Virus record (IMG/VR): IMGVR_UViG_3300009008_003296
Location: 1-64,000 of that record
Reading direction: 5' to 3' (one strand)
Source: a virus
Length of the DNA stretch: 64,000 nucleotides
Below, one piece after another: positions 59,326 to 64,000 of the stretch. Positions within the stretch are counted from its first letter, which is position 1. Every line of letters starts with the position of its first letter. The notes under the pieces were generated by a model. It worked only from the letters and a program-made list of their open reading frames with translations. It had not been told where the DNA came from and searched no databases. The position numbers were made by a program, and so were the translations under genes.

Positions 59326-61728
59326 ATGATTACTAAACAGTCCGATATTAACCTCAAGCAATCGCAAGATTTCAAATCCTATACCTTTGGGATTAAGGAT
59401 ACAGGTCTTGCTCATATCTTCAATGTTCTGCGTAACCAGTTATACTCTGATAAGATTCTCGCAGTCATTAGAGAATACTCTGCAAACGCTATTGATGCTC
59501 ACGCCGAACTTGGCAAGCAATCAACCCCAATCAAAGTTACCCTTCCTAACAAACTAAACCTCAAGTTAAAGATTCGTGATTTTGGTCGAGGGTTGACCGA
59601 AAACCAGATTGGTGAGATTTACGCAATGTATGGAGAATCTACCAAGCGCGGCACAAACCAGCAAGTTGGTCAGTTGGGCCTTGGATGCAAGTCAGCATTT
59701 GCTTATGGTGATAATTTTGTAATTAACTCCTTTGTAGGTGGGAATGTTACTTCTTACAATGCTTTCATTGACCCATCTCAAGTTGGTCGAATATCTAAAT
59801 TGCATAGCAAAAAGACCAAGGAAAAGAACGGTATCGAAATTGAGATACCTGTCAATCAAGATGATGTTGACGCATTTAGAGAAAAAGCGATTGACCTTTT
59901 CCAGAATTTTGAGGTAAAACCCGATATAGAGGGGCAATCTATCCAAGATGCCATTAGTGATGGTGATGTTCTTATCGGTAGCGATGACGGTTCATGGAAA
60001 GTGATTCGTAATTCATCGTCAGTTGCCGTGATGGGTAACATTCCTTATCCTATTGATGGGTATGCGATGGATTTTGATTACCGAGAGGAAGCGCATCTAC
60101 GAACTTTAGTAAATTTGGGGGTGCGCTTGCGTGTCGATATTGGGGATTTGGAGGTTGCGGCTAGTCGTGAAGCACTTCAATACACCAAGGCAACGAAAGA
60201 GTCTATACGCAAAAAGTTGCAAGAGATTGTGGATGCCTTACCTACTTTATTGGGCCAAAGATTTAGTGAATGTAAATCAATGTGGGAAGCAAAATGTCTC
60301 TATCAAGCGAGTTTTGGTTATGGTGGATTTGCTTACCATTTAAGTGATATTATGGATAAAAAGGGGGTCACTTGGGTAGATTCTCAAGGCAAATCCCACA
60401 AAATTACAGACGCTAGTTTTAAGTTTGCCGAAAACACTACGGGGGGTAGTGGATGCCTAATCTCTGTTTATGCGAAAAATCGCCACGGCAAGCGACGAGT
60501 TAAAAGCGATAAAGATTCTCGCGTTCACGCTTCTGGTGAGAAGATATTATTTGTAGAGGATGATAGAGATACCCATGTCGGTCGTATGAATCGTATTGCT
60601 CCCCTTTTGGAAAATTACGAAGGTCGTGCAGATGACGAGGACATGAAGGACAAACCTATCTACGATAAGATATATCTAATCCATTATGATTCCCCTGCAA
60701 TCAAGCGCAATGTTTTAGAGAAGAATAAGTTTGATGCACCTACTGAAAAACTGTCGTCACTTCATCCAGTTAAGTTGACCGTGGTTTATCCACGCGACAC
60801 TAGCGTAAAGCACGGTAACATAAATGCTGGAGGGGTTTCCAAGGCCAAGCATACTTCTAATGTTTTTGTTTTTGATACAGATTTCAACGGAGGTAACTGG
60901 CATCACCCTAAAAGCGATTTCTTTAAAATTCAAGAGGTAGAATTGGATAATATAAAAAATGGTGTCTATGTAATTTTAGATAAATTTTATATTAAAAACC
61001 CCGAAGGTGCAGAGCAGCATCCGAACACAATCAAGGAAATGACTGCATCCTATAAAGGTTTAACAGGAAAAGACTTGCCCACGGTGTATGCCTTTAAAGT
61101 GAAACAAGAGGATGTTCCTAAAAAACAAAAAGGATGGACAGACTTACATTCTTGGTATAAAGCCGCAGTTAACAAGTATCTTGAAGATAACTCACTTACA
61201 CAAGAGTTTGTTGATTCCGAAGCAGCGAGCAAACATCTAGGAAATAGTGACCATTGTGACTTTCATTTCCTGTTGCGTAAGATGGCCAAGTGCAAGGATG
61301 CGACAAACCATCGTAATCCCATTAAATCGGAGCCTTCTTTAGTGGAAGAAGCATTAAGCAAAATAGCACTTGACAACTCTCCCTTAAAGAAGTATCTTAA
61401 AGCAGTTGAATCTATGGTTCCAACTCAAGCTCAAGACAAGCAGATGCGAAACATTCGTGAGCAGTTGGGAAAAGACTTCAAAAATTGGCACAAGGGCGAT
61501 AAAGTTACTGTTTCGCATGACCTTGACAAGCTATATGCAAAAGTAATTAGAACCTACAAGATGCTCCATTATTACGAGGACAATTTCTTGTGCGGTTGGG
61601 GCTACCAAGGTCGTGATTTCAAAAAATCTTGGAAAGATTTGACCAACTATGCGAATCTGGTGGATGCTACTTATGTTCGCACTAACATTTTTGAAGAAGC
61701 AAATAAAATTGAAGCAAAAAAACAATAA
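59326..61728 (+). CDS. rIIA: rIIA-like GHKL ATPase-fold protein
   Basis: An 800-residue protein. The GHKL ATPase motifs are R-E-Y-S-A-N-A-I-D-A-H near 49-59 (N-box), D-F-G-R-G-L-T near 85-91 (G1) and G-Q-L-G-L-G-C-K-S-A-F near 116-126 (G2). It resembles T4 rIIA, which affects lysis inhibition and blocks the host Rex exclusion system. It pairs with the rIIB-like gene immediately downstream, under its own promoter. Confidence 0.85.
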   Translation: MITKQSDINLKQSQDFKSYTFGIKDTGLAHIFNVLRNQLYSDKILAVIREYSANAIDAHAELGKQSTPIKVTLPNKLNLKLKIRDFGRGLTENQIGEIYAMYGESTKRGTNQQVGQLGLGCKSAFAYGDNFVINSFVGGNVTSYNAFIDPSQVGRISKLHSKKTKEKNGIEIEIPVNQDDVDAFREKAIDLFQNFEVKPDIEGQSIQDAISDGDVLIGSDDGSWKVIRNSSSVAVMGNIPYPIDGYAMDFDYREEAHLRTLVNLGVRLRVDIGDLEVAASREALQYTKATKESIRKKLQEIVDALPTLLGQRFSECKSMWEAKCLYQASFGYGGFAYHLSDIMDKKGVTWVDSQGKSHKITDASFKFAENTTGGSGCLISVYAKNRHGKRRVKSDKDSRVHASGEKILFVEDDRDTHVGRMNRIAPLLENYEGRADDEDMKDKPIYDKIYLIHYDSPAIKRNVLEKNKFDAPTEKLSSLHPVKLTVVYPRDTSVKHGNINAGGVSKAKHTSNVFVFDTDFNGGNWHHPKSDFFKIQEVELDNIKNGVYVILDKFYIKNPEGAEQHPNTIKEMTASYKGLTGKDLPTVYAFKVKQEDVPKKQKGWTDLHSWYKAAVNKYLEDNSLTQEFVDSEAASKHLGNSDHCDFHFLLRKMAKCKDATNHRNPIKSEPSLVEEALSKIALDNSPLKKYLKAVESMVPTQAQDKQMRNIREQLGKDFKNWHKGDKVTVSHDLDKLYAKVIRTYKMLHYYEDNFLCGWGYQGRDFKKSWKDLTNYANLVDATYVRTNIFEEANKIEAKKQ

Positions 61729-61743
61729 TTGAAAGAACAAAAA

Positions 61744-62568
61744 ATGATACCGTATATCCTAACAGACGATAGCCTAACCGTGGTGTTGAATGGAGAGTCC
61801 TACACCATGAACAAATCGAACCCCGCTTTCCGCAATGCTCTTGAAGCACTTGATAGCGATGATGCCGAGAAACTGGCAGCAATGTTCGACACACCCAAAG
61901 CAGTTACCGAGTATGTTGATGGCAACATCGAAGTGACAAGTGCGGGAGAGGTAAAGTATAAAGGTAGCGAGGTTCATAACCATGTGGTTGGTCGCATCCT
62001 GTCCTTTATGAGCGAGGGTTTACCTTACAAGCCTTTGGTGAAGTTCCTTGAGAAGTTGATGGAGAATCCATCACGCCGCTCAACTGAAGAACTGTATCGG
62101 TTTTTAGAGCATCGACAAATGCCCCTGACTCCTGACGGCAATTTTCTTGCCTACAAGGGAATCCGTGAAGATTATACCGATTGGTATAGTGGCAAATTCT
62201 CCAATAAGGTTGGTGAAACCTTGGAGATGCCGCGCAATGGGGTGTGCGATGATGCCAACCACGGATGTTCTTCGGGTTTCCATGCGGGTAGTTTGGAGTA
62301 TGCCGAGGGTTATGGTAACGGAGGTCATTTAATGGTTGTAGAAATCAACCCCAAGGATGTAGTGAGCGTTCCTCACGATTGCGACTGCCAGAAGTTACGC
62401 ACCGCAAAATATAAAGTGGTTGACCACTATAAAACCAAGTTGGCAGATACCTTCTGCGACGATTATTACGAGGATGACTATGATGATAATGAGTCTGGTG
62501 AGTCCTATGACGATGGTTACGATGCTGGCTACCAAGCCGCAATCGACAAAGTAAAAGCGAATCTCTGA
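61744..62568 (+). CDS. rIIB: rIIB-like protein
   Basis: A 274-residue protein (ATG 61744 chosen over an upstream TTG). M-P-L-T-P-D-G-N-F-L-A-Y-K-G near 123-136, M-P-R-N-G-V near 161, C-S-S-G-F-H near 174 and N-P-K-D-V-V-S-V-P near 201 are the conserved core of T4 rIIB homologues. Acidic D/Y-rich C-terminus. Acts with rIIA. Confidence 0.85.
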   Translation: MIPYILTDDSLTVVLNGESYTMNKSNPAFRNALEALDSDDAEKLAAMFDTPKAVTEYVDGNIEVTSAGEVKYKGSEVHNHVVGRILSFMSEGLPYKPLVKFLEKLMENPSRRSTEELYRFLEHRQMPLTPDGNFLAYKGIREDYTDWYSGKFSNKVGETLEMPRNGVCDDANHGCSSGFHAGSLEYAEGYGNGGHLMVVEINPKDVVSVPHDCDCQKLRTAKYKVVDHYKTKLADTFCDDYYEDDYDDNESGESYDDGYDAGYQAAIDKVKANL

Positions 62569-62593
62569 CAAGGGTTGTCGGTAGTCATAACAA

Positions 62594-62616
62594 GAGGGGG
62601 CGCGATGCGCCCCCTC
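62594..62616 (+). terminator. Strong GC hairpin after rIIB
   Basis: A perfect 10-base stem GAGGGGGCGC/GCGCCCCCTC with a 3-base loop, 26 bases after the rIIB stop. No T-run follows, so it may stabilise the mRNA 3' end or terminate inefficiently. Confidence 0.55.
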
Positions 62617-62664
62617 CCTTCTACCAAAAACTAACTGTCATACAATTTATTTAAATTTTTTAAA

Positions 62665-62925
62665 ATGGAGAACATAGAATCATTCACTTCACTTGACGCT
62701 GACCTTGGTAGCCAGTTTATCTGTTCAAAAACAATCAACATCCAATTTAGTGGAGAGGATTTAAAAAATCTGCTGGCGTTGAAGGAGACGCAAGGCATCA
62801 ACTTGCAGTTTGGGAGTGATGGTAACGGCAGTATCAAGCAATATGTAACAAATGAACAGTTTGATACCTTGCATGAGTTATTGGATATTGTTTTAGAAGG
62901 AGTTTGCAATTACAACCTAGCATGA
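62665..62925 (+). CDS. Hypothetical protein, 86 residues
   Basis: Acidic protein preceded by a very A/T-rich stretch. Overlaps the next gene by 4 bases (ATGA). No family recognised. Confidence 0.5.
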   Translation: MENIESFTSLDADLGSQFICSKTINIQFSGEDLKNLLALKETQGINLQFGSDGNGSIKQYVTNEQFDTLHELLDIVLEGVCNYNLA

Positions 62926-63134
62926 CTAAAATTATATTTGAAGATGATGGCGGTGAAAAAGTCACCCTTGAAGGAGACTTTGTTCAAATCGGAGACTTGT
63001 TTCAAGCGTTAAAGAGAATGTGTCTAGCATGGGGCTACCATCCAGACAATGTTCAAGAATTATTTCAAGACTGCGAGAACTGGGCAAACGAAAGAACGGT
63101 TGAATCATTTTGCTGTGCGGATAAAAAAGAATGA
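62922..63134 (+). CDS. Hypothetical protein, 70 residues
   Basis: ATG 62922 overlaps the previous stop. Acidic, with E-L-F-Q-D-C-E-N-W. No family recognised. Confidence 0.5.
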   Translation: MTKIIFEDDGGEKVTLEGDFVQIGDLFQALKRMCLAWGYHPDNVQELFQDCENWANERTVESFCCADKKE

Positions 63135-63346
63135 AAATTTTTAACTTTATTAAAGACGAGTTGTGTGTCCCTATTGCCGCGCACAATCTCCAAGAAGCAC
63201 AAGAGTCCTTTTTTAAGACCGAGGGCTATAAGATAGAGGTGGACAAACTTCGTTCGCCTGACGATGACAAAGACCAGTTTAAACTATTCGACATGAAAAA
63301 ACTGGAACAAGAATGGAATAAAGTAGAAGAAGGAGAACCAATTTAA
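63131..63346 (+). CDS. Hypothetical protein, 71 residues
   Basis: Overlaps the previous stop by 4 bases. Charged and helical. No family recognised. Confidence 0.5.
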   Translation: MKIFNFIKDELCVPIAAHNLQEAQESFFKTEGYKIEVDKLRSPDDDKDQFKLFDMKKLEQEWNKVEEGEPI

Positions 63347-63850
63347 ATGACACATATTGAATTAAAAGAATACTTTGAACAACAACGAACAATGGGACTA
63401 AAAACTAGACACATCGAGCAAAACGAAAAGCAGATAAAGCAGCATCTTGCCTCTGTTAGAGCAGCAAAAATCTCCAAGCAAGTGTTTTGGGAAAAAAACC
63501 AGTATATTGGTCACAACCCTAAAATTACTCCAGAGCAAATCATTGCCAAAACTTCTACTGACAAGTTCCCGTGCGATGCTATTACGGTTCGCTTCCATTC
63601 TTTGAAACACAAGGTGGCTACTGCTTATTTTTATGGTAAATCGGAGACTCGCAAGTTCGGTAACAATCACACATGGACTTATCCTGCAAGCAAATTAACG
63701 GTAACTTTCCCTAATACGAATCCCTCTAATGGGCGTAGAGCATGGGGCTACGCATATCAAGGAGACTTGCATAACAGCATGAGTCGGCAAGAAGTGGATA
63801 TTACCTTGGATTACATTGAAGATGTTTTGTCAGATTTTCTAAACCTTTAA
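63347..63850 (+). CDS. Hypothetical protein, 167 residues
   Basis: A rare clear purine-rich site (AGGAGAA, 63331-63337) precedes its ATG. Basic N-terminal helix, then a beta-rich part with R-F-H-S-L-K-H near 79. No family recognised. Confidence 0.5.
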   Translation: MTHIELKEYFEQQRTMGLKTRHIEQNEKQIKQHLASVRAAKISKQVFWEKNQYIGHNPKITPEQIIAKTSTDKFPCDAITVRFHSLKHKVATAYFYGKSETRKFGNNHTWTYPASKLTVTFPNTNPSNGRRAWGYAYQGDLHNSMSRQEVDITLDYIEDVLSDFLNL

Positions 63851-63853
63851 GTG

Positions 63854-63859
63854 TATAAT
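63854..63859 (+). promoter_or_regulatory. Candidate -10 box (AGTGTATAAT)
   Basis: Same ten-base string as before the gene at 31155; ATG follows 5 bases after the box. Confidence 0.45.
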
Positions 63860-63864
63860 TTATC

Positions 63865-64000
63865 ATGGCATTAGGACAAAAGTATTCCATAGGAGACAGC
63901 AAGACCTCCATGTATTTTTGGGCAAACAATGATGCAGAAGCAATTCAGTTTGTTAAGCACCATAAATTTACCATGACCAAGGATACTCGCCTCACCAATC
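63865..64000 (+). CDS. Hypothetical protein, 5' part (runs out of window)
   Basis: ATG at 63865 with an open frame to the window end (45 complete codons). Starts M-A-L-G-Q-K-Y and has W-A-N-N-D-A-E-A-I-Q-F. No family recognised from this part. Confidence 0.5.
   Translation, partial: MALGQKYSIGDSKTSMYFWANNDAEAIQFVKHHKFTMTKDTRLTN

Noticed and set aside
61374-61402. TTGACA with a TATCTT about 17 bases later inside rIIA
   Set aside because: Inside the gene and far from any start codon; taken as chance.
1-64000. Alternative genetic code
   Set aside because: All conserved proteins end at normal stops with expected lengths, and no in-frame TAG or TGA interrupts a recognisable family.
1-64000. Diversity-generating retroelement or integrase/transposase
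   Set aside because: No reverse transcriptase, integrase or transposase motif was seen; only the HNH gene has a mobile-element character.

Overview
This window reads as a 64 kb slice of a large lytic-type bacteriophage genome, probably from an aquatic sample. All credible genes lie on the + strand. They are packed with ATGA, TAATG or GTGA overlaps, and the largest gap is about 190 bases (16619-16805), so no stretch over 300 bases lacks a gene. Phage identity rests on a replication set (RecA/UvsX-like recombinase, DnaB-like helicase, TOPRIM primase, DnaE-type polymerase with separate DnaQ-like exonuclease, SSB-like protein), an rIIA/rIIB pair, spanin-like and holin-like small membrane proteins, and a single tRNA-Thr beside an HNH endonuclease. 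No terminase, portal, capsid or tail gene is seen, so the structural genes lie outside the window. A tubulin/FtsZ-family GTPase, a two-AAA Clp ATPase and a B12-dependent ribonucleotide reductase suggest a jumbo-type phage. I cannot name the host.

Layout. 1-13.6 kb: a glycan island with glycosyltransferases (including a GT10 fucosyltransferase-like enzyme), a heptose-kinase-like PfkB protein, a cupin/nucleotidyltransferase/kinase fusion, AroE-like and KbaZ-like enzymes, HAD phosphatases, an HddA-like kinase, and GDP-fucose synthase and GDP-mannose 4,6-dehydratase homologues. 13.6-34.5 kb: the nucleotide and replication core, in which the polymerase is split into a PHP-like gene (23054) and a polymerase gene (26157) with about 2.4 kb of other genes between them, followed by Clp, small low-complexity proteins, SSB and the tubulin-like protein. 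34.5-37.6 kb: two more glycosyltransferase genes. 37.6-40.6 kb: small genes and a dCMP deaminase. 40.6-55.5 kb: a second glycan island with twin TibC-type heptosyltransferases, an FkbM methyltransferase, a 1534-residue multidomain glycan enzyme, a carbamoyltransferase, a ColD-like PLP-fold enzyme, a GNAT and a citrate-synthase-like protein. 55.5-59.3 kb: small membrane, zinc-ribbon and lipoprotein genes. 59.3-64 kb: rIIA, rIIB and small early-type genes.

How the parts fit. The two islands together carry parts of GDP-fucose and nucleotide-heptose pathways plus matching transferases (GT10; TibC-like), with decoration enzymes (methyl-, carbamoyl-, acetyl-transferase, LmbE-type deacetylase). My inference is that the phage builds a glycan of its own, on virion proteins or on the host surface.

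Regulation. Host-type promoters recur (TTGAC-like box, 16-18 bases, TATACT/TATAAT). In several the -10 box ends only 5-11 bases before the ATG, which predicts leaderless or nearly leaderless mRNAs. Shine-Dalgarno sequences are rare. Two terminator hairpins are directly joined to, or overlap, the next promoter.
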